Source: Ruegeria_C sp041537925
GTDB lineage: Bacteria; Pseudomonadota; Alphaproteobacteria; Rhodobacterales; Rhodobacteraceae
Length of the DNA: 64,000 bases
NCBI RefSeq assembly: GCF_041537925.1
Contig: NZ_JBGOSH010000003.1
Location: 186,001-250,000 of the forward strand
Reading direction: 5' to 3'
Shown here: positions 33,651-43,116 of the stretch, piece after piece
Position numbering within the stretch: position 1 is the first letter of the stretch
Layout of the letters: each line of letters begins with the position of its first letter
The notes under the pieces: model-generated
What the model was told of the DNA's origin: nothing
Seen by the model: the letters and a program-made list of their open reading frames with translations, nothing else
The model's database searches: none
Translations under genes and position numbers: made by a program

Positions 33651-34295
33651 CTAGCGCTCTTCCATCTGATCAATATCAATCTCGGCCAAGGTTGAGACCA
33701 CCCGGTCCGCGCCGGGTAAGTCCTCGTCGTGGTCATCGTGCCGCACACCGACGCAGTAGAACCCGCCCGTCTTTGCCGCCAGGACCCCCGATGACGAATC
33801 TTCGACTACGATACATTCTTCGACCGCAAGGCCGAGACCGCTGGCTGCGGCCAGGAATATATCGGGGTTGGGCTTACCATTCGCCACGTCATCTCCGCCG
33901 ATGACAACCGGGAAGGCATCAAGCAGTCCCGCCTTTTCGAGTACGGATCGGACATTTGCACTGCTCGAGGCAGCGGCCAGCCCGTACCCCTCTGACTGGC
34001 ATTTGCGCACAAGGTTTACCGCGGCCTCAAAGACCTGGAACTCCCCCTGTTCAATCATCTCGACATAATAGTCGTTCTTGCTGTCAGCGGCGATTCTGAC
34101 TTCGCTATCAGAGTGACGGGTCATGACCGCACGAGCACCGTCATAACGAGGCCGGCCATCAACAAGGCGGCGATACTCCGCCCTTCCAAACGTATAGCCA
34201 TGTTCTTCGAACATACGTTTCCAGGCGGCGAAATGTGCCGGCACGGTGTCGACCAGCACACCATCGAGGTCGAAGATTAGTCCTTTGATCGCCAT
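33651..34295 (-). CDS. HAD-superfamily beta-phosphoglucomutase-like enzyme
   Basis: A 214-aa HAD subfamily IA protein: nucleophile motif FDLDGVLVDTVPAHF (D9, D11), ASSSANV (motif II Ser/Thr), KPNPDIFL (motif III Lys) and EDSSSG (motif IV). The cap with RPRYDGARAVM resembles beta-phosphoglucomutase. GH65 phosphorylases release beta-glucose 1-phosphate, which this enzyme would turn into glucose 6-phosphate; its GH65 partner lies 1.3 kb away beyond the divergent regulator. Its end abuts the IS110 remnant, 10 bp away. Confidence 0.88.
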   Translation of the reverse strand: MAIKGLIFDLDGVLVDTVPAHFAAWKRMFEEHGYTFGRAEYRRLVDGRPRYDGARAVMTRHSDSEVRIAADSKNDYYVEMIEQGEFQVFEAAVNLVRKCQSEGYGLAAASSSANVRSVLEKAGLLDAFPVVIGGDDVANGKPNPDIFLAAASGLGLAVEECIVVEDSSSGVLAAKTGGFYCVGVRHDDHDEDLPGADRVVSTLAEIDIDQMEER

Positions 34296-34368
34296 GCCGG
34301 ATCTCCATGGTCAGAGCGTTTGTCCAAGACAGGTAACACGCACCGAGATATCTGCAATTGCTTGGCAT

Positions 34369-34397
34369 GTGAATGTGTATCTGGCATACTTATTCAC
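34369..34397. promoter_or_regulatory. Inverted repeat operator candidate for the SorC-type regulator
   Basis: GTGAATGTGTAT and ATACTTATTCAC (10 of 12 bases complementary, 5-bp spacer) lie between the divergent HAD and SorC-type genes. The right half with the preceding C (CATACTTATTCAC, 13 bases) recurs exactly upstream of the sugar ABC operon, 9.9 kb away. Confidence 0.65.
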
Positions 34398-34434
34398 AGC
34401 CACCCACTTCTGCCATCAGACATTGTCGGGGCAC

Positions 34435-35592
34435 ATGATAGACGTCAAAAAACTGCCTTTCGAAGAGCGCGCGCAATGCGCGGCCTATATGCGCGCGACC
34501 CACAACATGTCGCAGACGGAGATCGGCAAAATCCTTGGCGGGCTCTCGCAGCCGCATGTGTCCCGGTTGCTGAAACATGCGGAGCGGCAGAACTATCTGG
34601 TGATCGAGCAGCGTTTCGTCAAAGAGGATTTCTCGGATGAGTGGATCCGTCAGATGGATGAATTTCTGGCTCCCTCGGGGCTGACTGCCGATCTGGGCAG
34701 GTTTTGCCGTCGCGAAGGTATTGGAACGCCGAGGCTCGGTGTGTTCGAAAGCGGTCCGGGCAATACCGAGGTGGCCTTAGCTCAGCGCCGCACCCGGTTC
34801 GGGCGGACGGCGTCGGGGCGTCTGATCGAATTGATCGAGAAATCCTCAGTCGTAGGTGTCGCCTGGGGTCGGACAATCAAGTCTCTGGCCGAGGGGATCG
34901 CCGCCTCACGACAGCCGATCAGCAAGACCCGAAGAATCGAATTTGCCGCCGTATGCGCCGAATTGGTTTCGCTGGCCCAACATGGATATTCCGCAAGCAG
35001 GTTGGCGGGGAGCTTCGATGAACTGTTCAACGAGGTGCCGACAGAAAACCCGCAACTGACCGGCTTTCCGGCCTATGTGCCAAGGCATTATGACGAGAAC
35101 ATGCGCAGGTCGATCTGGCATTTTATTTCCGACACGCCCGGCTATCACCGGGTGTTTTCCGGGCCGGATGCGCTGATCGGAAAGATGGACATGCTGATCT
35201 CCAGCGTGGGGTCTTCGAATACGCCGGTCTTGGGCAGCTTCGAAGAGCTGGTGCAGGCCGGGGGAATGCGGGCCGATGATCTCAGGCAACTGATCATCGG
35301 TGACCTTGGTGGAATTCTGATCCCCAAGACCGGATTGTCAAAGACAAGGAAAGCCCTGATCGACGATCTGAACGGCCTTTGGACCGGCATCAAGGCGGAA
35401 CATGTTCAGACGATCGCGGACCGGGCGTTTTCCGATCCAAGCCAGAGCGGCGTCGTTGTTGTCGCCATTCAGAAAGAGCGTGGAGACACCGTCTTTGAAT
35501 TGATCTGCCGGGGGCTGGTCAATGAGTTGATCATTGATCACACCGCTGCCGAGCAACTGCATCAGCGAATTTCAGAACAACTGGCAGATTGA
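34435..35592 (+). CDS. SorC/DeoR-type sugar-binding transcriptional regulator
   Basis: A 385-aa protein with an N-terminal helix-turn-helix (ATHNMSQTEIGKILGGLSQP then HVSRLLKHAERQNYL) and a C-terminal phosphosugar-binding domain of the SorC family (VVGVAWGRTIKSLAEG; SSVGSSNTP; GDLGGILI; GLWTGI). Such regulators respond to a phosphorylated sugar. It sits between the HAD gene and the convergent GH65-ABC operon, and shared inverted-repeat sequences lie upstream of it and of that operon. The frame extends 63 codons upstream across the operator; the ATG used is the first inside the family. Confidence 0.87.
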   Translation: MIDVKKLPFEERAQCAAYMRATHNMSQTEIGKILGGLSQPHVSRLLKHAERQNYLVIEQRFVKEDFSDEWIRQMDEFLAPSGLTADLGRFCRREGIGTPRLGVFESGPGNTEVALAQRRTRFGRTASGRLIELIEKSSVVGVAWGRTIKSLAEGIAASRQPISKTRRIEFAAVCAELVSLAQHGYSASRLAGSFDELFNEVPTENPQLTGFPAYVPRHYDENMRRSIWHFISDTPGYHRVFSGPDALIGKMDMLISSVGSSNTPVLGSFEELVQAGGMRADDLRQLIIGDLGGILIPKTGLSKTRKALIDDLNGLWTGIKAEHVQTIADRAFSDPSQSGVVVVAIQKERGDTVFELICRGLVNELIIDHTAAEQLHQRISEQLAD

Positions 35593-35639
35593 CAGTTTAC
35601 AGGGCATGCGCCGTCGGAGCGGAGCGACCTCGTGGCAGG

Positions 35640-37988
35640 TCACACCAGTTCAGGAGCAAAGGTCACCTCCTGACCCGCGAGCAGTGTGACCTGGCGACCC
35701 AGAACCTCAATGACCTCTTTCGTACCGGCTGGCGCTGTTAACTGGAAGCAGCATTCATCAGGGGTAATCGTTACGGCCACATCGTTACCCTGCCATTTCA
35801 GGGAAAACCGGATGTTGGTCCACTGCTCGGGCAACCAGGGCTTGAAGGTCATCCTGCCGTGTTTAACGCGGAACCCGCCAAAGCCACATACGAGCGACTG
35901 CCAGGTTCCTCCGGCAGACGCGATGTGCATTCCGTCCTGTGTATTGCCCTGGTTGTTGGCCAGATCGACAAAGGCGGATCGTTCGAAATAACGGTGCGCC
36001 GAGGACATGTCGCCGACCTCAATCCCCATGATCGAATGAATCGCCGGGCTGAGCGAGGATTTGTGCATCGTGCGCTGTTCGTAAAACGCGTAGTTCGCCG
36101 CTTTGACCTCGTCCGAAAACTCGTCGGGCAAAAGGTAGTTCAACATGATCACATCGGGTTGCTTCAGCAGCATCGACCCGTTCAGCGAGAAATGGTCATG
36201 GCCGCTTGGATAAAGTGGCATGTGGTTCTTATCCCACTCGGTGATCGGGATGTCCTCGAGCTGGAAATATCCTTCGAACTGTTCAATCAAGTTTCGCGAA
36301 GGATCGAAGGGAACATAGATTTTTTGGGCGACCTCGGCCCAGTTCTGCACCTCTTCCTCTGCCAGTCCCAATCGTTTCCGGAGTGCATCGTGCTCTGGCG
36401 AGCCGGTTGCACATAGCTCTCCAAATACCCGGGCGGATTGCTCCAGGTGCCATTTCGCCATCCGGTTGGTGAAGGTGTTGTTGTCCACATGTTCGTGAAA
36501 TTCATCCGGCCCGATCACGCGAGTCAGTTCGTACCGGTTCTCGCTGTCGTTCCTTTCCAGTCGGCTGATCCAGAACCGGCTGGTCTGGTACAGAACTTCG
36601 GCGCCGAAATCGCGCAGGAAGTCCTGATCTCCGGTCGCTGCAACATAGCTGAGGATGCCAAAGGCCACGCACGCAGTGACGTGGATCTCTTCTTCCCCCG
36701 TCCAAATCCGATTGGCCCCATCTGCTGTCCATTTAGGCGTGGTTTCGACCCCGGTATCGGCGGATTCCCAAGCGTATTGCGCGCCCTTGAATCCGCTCGC
36801 CCCGGCGTTCTCGATTGCTCCATTCAAGGTGTAATAGCGATACTTCAACAATGCCTTGGCCGTCTGGGGTTGTGTGAAGATGTAGAAGGGAAGCAAGAAG
36901 ATTTCGGTATCCCAGAAGACGTGCCCCTTGTACCCTTCTCCCGACAGGGACTTGGCGCCAATATTGGCGCGCGGATCATTCTCGTTGGCGGCGATCAGCA
37001 GGTGATAGATGTTGAAGCGCATTGCGCGCGTTGCCTCTTCATCACCAGTCACAATGCAATCGCAGGCGTTCCACTTTGCGCGCCATACGGCGGCGCTTTC
37101 GTTCAGACAGGCAGAAAAACCCTTGGCTTGTGCAGTTTCCAAGGAGGCTTCGCATTTTGCGGCTAGTTCAGCGCCGTTCAGATCGCGCGATGTATAGACC
37201 GACACGAGCTTGTCGAAGGAATAGCTCTGTCCCCTTGCGGCTTCGATCGAAATGGTTTGCGAGACCCGCTCATACTCCCGCTCCACCCGCTCAAAACCGC
37301 TGTCGGATGGCCGTTCCAGGCTCGATGCCATGCCGATGGAAATTCCGGTGTCCAACGTGAGCGCTTCGATGTAGGTCGCATCGCTGGAAGCATGCGAACG
37401 AGTCACTTTAAGATGTCGGCTCTTGGCCCATTTTTCCCACTTCACTTCTGGATGAAACCCCGTGCCGCCCTTATAGGCAGGCAGGCGATCCAGATTGTAC
37501 CGCCGGGCGTCCAGCGCACTTTCCACGGTGATTTGTGAAGAATGGTTTTCAGCTGTGACCGTCAACTGAATGCCGCAGATATGCTGATCAGCGAAACTGG
37601 TAAAACGAAGGCTTGAAACTCTCGTGCAACGCCCTTTGCTGTCCTCGAATACGGTATCTCGGTGCAGGAACCCCGTCTGCAGATCCAGCACCCTCCGATG
37701 CTCGACCACTTTGCAGGTCTGCACATCCAGAACTTCACCTTCGACCCGAACCCTGAGCGGCAACCACGTTGACACGTTCACTTGGTCGGTCACGGTGGAA
37801 TCATGGTGATCGTAGACCCCGGCCAGATAGGTGCCCGAAAGCTCGCCCTTGTGGCCCTCTTCCAGCGATCCCCGGGTGCCCTGATAGCCATTGCCAACCG
37901 TGAATATGGTTTCCTTGAAATTCGCCTCATTCAGGTCGAAATGTGTTTCTTCGATCAGCCAATCGCGACTGCTTAGCATGGGATGCAT
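35640..37988 (-). CDS. GH65 disaccharide phosphorylase
   Basis: A 782-aa protein with the three GH65 parts: N-terminal beta-sandwich (about 1-270), (alpha/alpha)6 barrel (about 320-690) and small C-terminal sheet. E496 in IGPDEFHEHVDNNTFTN is the catalytic acid of the family; GHVFWDTEIFLLPFY is the conserved barrel segment. GH65 enzymes cleave alpha-glucosides (maltose, trehalose, kojibiose, nigerose) with phosphate to beta-glucose 1-phosphate; which one cannot be told from the sequence. GGAG lies 8 nt before the ATG. It is the last gene of the ABC operon and is functionally matched by the nearby phosphoglucomutase-like HAD gene. Confidence 0.92.
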   Translation of the reverse strand: MHPMLSSRDWLIEETHFDLNEANFKETIFTVGNGYQGTRGSLEEGHKGELSGTYLAGVYDHHDSTVTDQVNVSTWLPLRVRVEGEVLDVQTCKVVEHRRVLDLQTGFLHRDTVFEDSKGRCTRVSSLRFTSFADQHICGIQLTVTAENHSSQITVESALDARRYNLDRLPAYKGGTGFHPEVKWEKWAKSRHLKVTRSHASSDATYIEALTLDTGISIGMASSLERPSDSGFERVEREYERVSQTISIEAARGQSYSFDKLVSVYTSRDLNGAELAAKCEASLETAQAKGFSACLNESAAVWRAKWNACDCIVTGDEEATRAMRFNIYHLLIAANENDPRANIGAKSLSGEGYKGHVFWDTEIFLLPFYIFTQPQTAKALLKYRYYTLNGAIENAGASGFKGAQYAWESADTGVETTPKWTADGANRIWTGEEEIHVTACVAFGILSYVAATGDQDFLRDFGAEVLYQTSRFWISRLERNDSENRYELTRVIGPDEFHEHVDNNTFTNRMAKWHLEQSARVFGELCATGSPEHDALRKRLGLAEEEVQNWAEVAQKIYVPFDPSRNLIEQFEGYFQLEDIPITEWDKNHMPLYPSGHDHFSLNGSMLLKQPDVIMLNYLLPDEFSDEVKAANYAFYEQRTMHKSSLSPAIHSIMGIEVGDMSSAHRYFERSAFVDLANNQGNTQDGMHIASAGGTWQSLVCGFGGFRVKHGRMTFKPWLPEQWTNIRFSLKWQGNDVAVTITPDECCFQLTAPAGTKEVIEVLGRQVTLLAGQEVTFAPELV

Positions 37989-38023
37989 GTCAGGAACTCC
38001 GTTCGGGTGATGTTGCAGAAATT

Positions 38024-39007
38024 TCAGCCGCCGTAGGTTTCGGCAATCTGACGTTCGGTTTCGTCCAGCGTGTCATAGACGTCCAGTTCGCTGCTGGAGC
38101 AGCGCTGCGCACCCGCGCAATTGCCGAACTGGCAGGCTTTGACAAAATCGCGGGTCTTGAGATAGCCAAAGGCCAGCCCACCTGCAAAGCTGTCGCCACA
38201 ACCGGTAGTGTCGACTACATCCTCGACCAGCACCCGTTTCACCAGATGCTCGCGCATCCTGCCTTTGTCGTCCTTGTGGTAGACGGCGCAGCCATGCTGA
38301 TCGAGTGTGACATACAGCGCCTTGACCCCGCGATCCAGACAATGCCGCGCGAACTTGGGCAGTTGGTCCATCGTCAATTCGCTGATGTCGTGCAGCTCGT
38401 CAGAACCGTATTCGCCTTTGAACCAGCTACATTGGGCCTCTTCCAGGTTCATCTTCAGCAAGTCGATATGCGGAAGCCACCGGTCCCTGTCGACCCAGAA
38501 TTTGTGATACCGCTCGCCATGCGCCGAACATCCATTGGTGGGACCGTGTGCGTCGAACACGATCAGGCCGTCGCTGTTGGCCTTGATGTAGCGCACGGTT
38601 TCAAGCGGAACTTCGAAATCGGTGATCGGGACGAAAACGAAGGCATCGCACTCCATCAGATCCCCGATATCCTCGGGCAGGATCGGGTTCATGAAACCGG
38701 TCTGGGTTTCATTGCGCCGGTTTTGGTCGACATAGACCAGGTCGATCACAGCGCCCTGATCGGCATCACCGGTCACATGGCTCACATCCACATGCGGAAA
38801 GCCTGACAGCAAATCACGGACCTTGCTGACATCCGATTTGCGCACATGGCTGACGACATTGATCTTGGACCCCTGCCCTGCCAGCGATGACATGCAGACC
38901 GCCGTGTAAACCGCGCAGCCAAACTTTTCAAAGTTTTCGCCCTGATAGCTGGTGATATTGTCCCGTGGGATCGGGCCGAGTACGGCAACGTTGATCTTGT
39001 CAGACAT
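38024..39007 (-). CDS. PfkB-family carbohydrate kinase
   Basis: A 327-aa ribokinase-like protein with the C-terminal PfkB signature VVDTTGCGDSFAGGLAFGYL (catalytic Asp in GCGDSF) and the mid-region VTLDQHGCAVYH strand. The N-terminus (VAVLGPIPRDNITSYQGENF) is distinctive. It lies between the GH65 gene (35 nt) and a periplasmic binding protein gene (79 nt). A likely role is phosphorylation of the sugar left after phosphorolysis or of the imported sugar itself. Cysteines near the end (GNCAGAQRCSSSELD) are unusual for the family. Confidence 0.86.
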   Translation of the reverse strand: MSDKINVAVLGPIPRDNITSYQGENFEKFGCAVYTAVCMSSLAGQGSKINVVSHVRKSDVSKVRDLLSGFPHVDVSHVTGDADQGAVIDLVYVDQNRRNETQTGFMNPILPEDIGDLMECDAFVFVPITDFEVPLETVRYIKANSDGLIVFDAHGPTNGCSAHGERYHKFWVDRDRWLPHIDLLKMNLEEAQCSWFKGEYGSDELHDISELTMDQLPKFARHCLDRGVKALYVTLDQHGCAVYHKDDKGRMREHLVKRVLVEDVVDTTGCGDSFAGGLAFGYLKTRDFVKACQFGNCAGAQRCSSSELDVYDTLDETERQIAETYGG

Positions 39008-39086
39008 GGCGCCCCTTGCTTGATATCTTGGTTGGACTGACCGGCCTTCGTGTTCGAAAACCCGCCCGAAAATGCTCGATCAGCCG

Positions 39087-40154
39087 TCAGTTCTGATAGA
39101 CCTGTTCGCTGGTATAGAACCCACCTTCGATCACTGTGGCATCAATCGTATCCTTTGACACAGCAAATACCGGAGTGATGATCGTCGGGATTTCGGCGTA
39201 CCCGTTATCAATCAGACTGTAATCAGTGATCAGATCGGTGATGTCGGTTTCAGGAGATTGTGCAATTTTGACAGCCACATCGGCGGCTGCATAGGCCAGC
39301 GGCTTGATCTGCTTCCAGACCTCCAGAGCCTGCACATCATCGGCAACCAGCCTGACATTTCTGAGGTCCGCATCTGATCCCGCGACAAAAACCTGATCGA
39401 CCGTTGCCATATCCTCATCGGCCAGCGCCGCCAGAACACCAAATGCCAGACCGCTGTTGTTGGCAATGAAGGCATCGATGCCATTGTCATATTCAACCAG
39501 CAGATTTTCGGCCGTGTCCCGGGCCATGTCCGGGGACCAGTCGACATGGCTGCGATCGCTGACGAGTTCCAGGCCGGGATGTTCCGCGATAACTTCCAAT
39601 GCACCACTACTCAATGCTGCTGCATTAGCGTCACCGGGCTGGCCCCGGATCAAAGCCACACGGCCTGCCACTTCGCCACGGGTGCTCTTGAGCCAATCGA
39701 CCATGGCTTCGGCCTGAAGCTGCCCCACGGCCCAGCTGTCTTGCATGACCATAACGTCAAGCGGGCCATCCTGCAGCATAGAGTCGTAGCCGACCACCTT
39801 GGCGCCTTGATCCTGCGCCAAATCAACCAGCGCCCCTGCCGTCGCGGTGTTGACGGGCTGCAGCACCAGAACATCCACACCGAGATCCAGCATCTCTTCG
39901 ACCTGCTGCAGCTGACGCAAAGGATCGTTACCGCTGCTGTCGAAGATCACATCGGCGCCCTGCGATTCCGCGCGCGCGATGAACAGGGATTTGTCTGTCT
40001 GGTATCTCGCTTCCTGCATGGTCTTGAGCAGGAAACCGATTTTCACATCCTCCTGCGCTGCCGAAATTGTGGGCAGCAACCCGGTCAACAGGCCGGCCAA
40101 ACCCAAAGCTTTGAGGCCATTTCTTTGTAAGCTCGCAAAAATGGACTGTACCAT
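39087..40154 (-). CDS. Sugar ABC transporter periplasmic binding protein (second copy)
   Basis: A 355-aa protein with signal peptide (ending about TISAAQ) and the PBP type I (ribose/xylose-like) fold: IGFLLKTMQEARYQTDKSLF, LVLQPVNTATAGALVDLA, GYDSMLQDG, DAFIANNSGLAFGVLAAL and VAGSDADLRNVRLVADD. It is clearly paralogous to the protein encoded at the operon start (same length, same motifs). Each may bind a different sugar or anomer. It lies 82 nt after the permease gene. Confidence 0.88.
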   Translation of the reverse strand: MVQSIFASLQRNGLKALGLAGLLTGLLPTISAAQEDVKIGFLLKTMQEARYQTDKSLFIARAESQGADVIFDSSGNDPLRQLQQVEEMLDLGVDVLVLQPVNTATAGALVDLAQDQGAKVVGYDSMLQDGPLDVMVMQDSWAVGQLQAEAMVDWLKSTRGEVAGRVALIRGQPGDANAAALSSGALEVIAEHPGLELVSDRSHVDWSPDMARDTAENLLVEYDNGIDAFIANNSGLAFGVLAALADEDMATVDQVFVAGSDADLRNVRLVADDVQALEVWKQIKPLAYAAADVAVKIAQSPETDITDLITDYSLIDNGYAEIPTIITPVFAVSKDTIDATVIEGGFYTSEQVYQN

Positions 40155-40236
40155 CGCTCACCTCTCAAGTGTCTTGCATGAAATTGGGACTGCCGGGAGA
40201 TGTCCCCGGTGCGGACACACCGGGGACCTGTCCGGA

Positions 40237-41400
40237 CTACTTCTTTTTCTGCATCACATCGAACCACACAGCTAGGATGATGATCAGGCCCTTGATGATG
40301 AGTTGATAGAAGGTAACCACCCCCAGCAGGCTCATGCCATTGTTCAGGACGCCGATCAGCAATGCGCCGATAATAGTCCCGCTCACCTTGCCGGACCCGC
40401 CGGCAAGGCTGGTGCCGCCAATAACGACCGCCGCAATCGCGTCCAGTTCGAACATCGTCCCCAGGTTGGGTGACGCACCATTCAGACGCGAGGCAAGGAT
40501 GATGCCAGCAAGGGCCGACAGGACCGAGATGACGGTGTAGACGATCATCTTGGTGCGCACGACATTGATACCGGACAGACGCGCCGCGTCTTCGTTGCCG
40601 CCAAGCGCATAGAGACGGCGGCCAAACCGGGTGCTGTTGAGCGTATAGATGCCCGCAAACGCGATGACCGCAAAAATCGCCACCGGAACCGGGATGCCCT
40701 TGTAGCTGGTGAACACGTGGAACGCCAAGGCAAAGCCACCGATCATGACGGCGCCGTTGACCAATAACTCCTGCATGTTGACTTCAACACCGTGGGCTCG
40801 GCTTTGCTGAACGTCACGAAAGATCGAATAGACGGCAAGAGCTGCGCAGACGATCAGCACGATACTGGACATCATTGGCGGGATGTAGGCGCCACCGATC
40901 AGCGGAAACACTTTACTTGTTACAGGTACAGAACTGCCATTGGTCAGCGTCAGCGCGAGGCCACGTCCAATTGTCAGCATTCCAAGCGTTATGATGAAGG
41001 GTGGTATATTGAACTTGGCGATCCAGAAGCCGTTCCACGCTCCAATGCCTACTCCGACAATCAAGAGCGTTGCGGGCACCGCAATTACGGTAGGTACGCC
41101 ATATTGCATCATCAGCGTGCAGACCACGGCCGACAAGCCGACGACAGAGCCCACCGACAGGTCGATGCCCGCAATCAGAATGACCATCGTCATACCAACC
41201 GCGATGATCCCGATGATCGTGACCTGGCGGGACAGGTTGCTGAGGTTGCGCGCGGTAAAGAACGCATCGTCGGCAAAGCTGAGACCGATGACCAACACGA
41301 TCAGCGCAATCAGCGTCGCGTTGTCCTTGATAAAGTTTATCAGGTGATTTTCCTTGGCGCCGTTGACACCGACACCTGCAACGTTGCTGTCAGCACTCAT
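40237..41400 (-). CDS. Sugar ABC transporter permease (RbsC/XylH type)
   Basis: A 387-aa membrane protein of the branched-chain/monosaccharide permease family with about ten helices. GMTMVILIAGIDLSVGSVVG and VIGGTSLAGGSGKVSGTIIG are the diagnostic segments; LNNGMSLLGV closes the core. One such subunit acts as a homodimer with the double ATPase. It lies 12 nt after the ATPase gene. Confidence 0.93.
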   Translation of the reverse strand: MSADSNVAGVGVNGAKENHLINFIKDNATLIALIVLVIGLSFADDAFFTARNLSNLSRQVTIIGIIAVGMTMVILIAGIDLSVGSVVGLSAVVCTLMMQYGVPTVIAVPATLLIVGVGIGAWNGFWIAKFNIPPFIITLGMLTIGRGLALTLTNGSSVPVTSKVFPLIGGAYIPPMMSSIVLIVCAALAVYSIFRDVQQSRAHGVEVNMQELLVNGAVMIGGFALAFHVFTSYKGIPVPVAIFAVIAFAGIYTLNSTRFGRRLYALGGNEDAARLSGINVVRTKMIVYTVISVLSALAGIILASRLNGASPNLGTMFELDAIAAVVIGGTSLAGGSGKVSGTIIGALLIGVLNNGMSLLGVVTFYQLIIKGLIIILAVWFDVMQKKK

Positions 41401-41412
41401 TTGCTTCCTCCC

Positions 41413-42945
41413 TTATGCGCTGCCGGTGGCATACGCCATGATTGCTTCTTTCTTCGCGTCGTCCCGTTCAAAGTTCGACACGATTTCGCCTTCGCACATC
41501 ACCAGGATCCGGTCGCACATACCCAAAACCTCGGGCAGTTCGGACGAGATCATGATGACGGTCACACCCTGCTGGACCAACTCGTTCAGCAGCTTGTAGA
41601 TTTCCACTTTCGCGCCGATATCGATCCCGCGCGTGGGTTCATCCAGGATGAATACATCCGGTCTGGAGTTCAGCCATTTGCCAAGAATGACCTTTTGCTG
41701 GTTCCCGCCGCTCAAGGTGCCGATCACCGTGTCAATCGAAGGGGTTTTGACGCCCAGCTGATCGACATATTCCCTGACGACCTTGCGCTCCTGCTGGGTG
41801 TTGATGATGCCCAGCACCTTTGAGCTGATCGTCTCCAGCGAAGAGATCGTGGTGTTGAAGGAAATGGATTTATCCAGAAACAGGCCCAATGCCTTGCGAT
41901 CTTCGGTCAGCAGGGCAATCCCGGCATCAATCGCATCCTTCGGCGATTTGATCTCCAGCTTTTGACCGTTCAGTTTGACCTCACCCGTGGTCTGGTCGGG
42001 ATAGGCACCGAATACGCCGCCAACCAATTCGGTTCGACCGGCTCCCATCAGCCCGGAAATCCCCAGAATCTCGCCCTTGCGCGCGACGAAACTGGCGTTC
42101 TTGACCAGATAGCTTCCCGGCAGGTCGGGGTTTGTGACGGACAGATCGTTGACCTCCAGAGTCACCTCGCCCGGTGTGAAATCGAGTTTGGGGAACATGT
42201 CCTTGATGTCGCGCCCGACCATGCGGGCAATGATCTGGTCAAGTGTGATATCCGCGATCGGGGTCACTTCGCCGATTGTCTGACCGTCCCGCAGAACCGC
42301 AATCCGGTCGGCAATCTGTTCGATCTCTTCCATTTTGTGCGAGATGTAGCACATGCAAACGCCATCTGCTTTCAGCTTGCGGATGATGCGGAAGAGGTCC
42401 TTGACCTCTTTGTCCGTCAGCGCCGAGGTCGGTTCATCCAGCACAAGAAGTTCTGCTTTCAGCGACAGGGCCTTGGCGATCTCGACCATCTGCTGTTTGC
42501 CCACCGTGATGTTCTGCACCAGATCGGTCGGGCGAATATCGTTGATACCCAGCTCATTGAGCAGTTTCTGGGTCTCGGCAAAGGTCTGGTTCCAGTTGAT
42601 CTTGCCTCTGGAATCCGTGAATTGGCGATCAAGAAAGATGTTTTCGGCAACCGACAGGCCGGGGATCAGGTTGAGTTCCTGGTAGATGATGCCGATCCCT
42701 GCGGCTTCTGCCTCTTTTGTGTTTGCGAACCGAACCTTTTCGCCCCGCAGATAGATATCGCCTTCGTAGGTCGGATAGGGCCAGACACCGCTGAGCACTT
42801 TCATCAGAGTGGATTTACCCGCCCCGTTTTCTCCCATCAATGCCAAGAGTTCGCCTGACCGCGCTTCGAAATTGACATTGTTCAAGGCACGGACCCCGGG
42901 AAAATCCTTGATGATGCCCTGCATTTTGAGGATGACGTCCGACAT
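41413..42945 (-). CDS. Sugar ABC transporter ATPase with two nucleotide domains (XylG/RbsA type)
   Basis: A 510-aa tandem ATPase. Domain 1 has GENGAGKST, VGKQQMVEIAKALS and LLVLDEPTSALT; domain 2 has a degenerate Walker A (GLMGAGRTE), LSGGNQQKVILGKWL and VFILDEPTRGID. This is the normal pattern for RbsA/XylG proteins, where only one site hydrolyses ATP fully. The start used (MSDVILKMQGIIKDF) fits the family; the frame extends 26 codons upstream. Confidence 0.94.
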   Translation of the reverse strand: MSDVILKMQGIIKDFPGVRALNNVNFEARSGELLALMGENGAGKSTLMKVLSGVWPYPTYEGDIYLRGEKVRFANTKEAEAAGIGIIYQELNLIPGLSVAENIFLDRQFTDSRGKINWNQTFAETQKLLNELGINDIRPTDLVQNITVGKQQMVEIAKALSLKAELLVLDEPTSALTDKEVKDLFRIIRKLKADGVCMCYISHKMEEIEQIADRIAVLRDGQTIGEVTPIADITLDQIIARMVGRDIKDMFPKLDFTPGEVTLEVNDLSVTNPDLPGSYLVKNASFVARKGEILGISGLMGAGRTELVGGVFGAYPDQTTGEVKLNGQKLEIKSPKDAIDAGIALLTEDRKALGLFLDKSISFNTTISSLETISSKVLGIINTQQERKVVREYVDQLGVKTPSIDTVIGTLSGGNQQKVILGKWLNSRPDVFILDEPTRGIDIGAKVEIYKLLNELVQQGVTVIMISSELPEVLGMCDRILVMCEGEIVSNFERDDAKKEAIMAYATGSA

Positions 42946-43116
42946 GTTTTTTCCCAACAAATTCAGGTTTCTATCTCTGATCACGTCCGCGCCGGCCGAC
43001 ACAGGTCGGCGCGGAAAGATCAAAAGAAGGAGGGCACCATGCAGCCGCGCGCGGGGAGAAGCACGCTTAAAGGCGGAACGGCTATATGCCCTCCTCCAGG
43101 TTAATCGCCCTTGGGA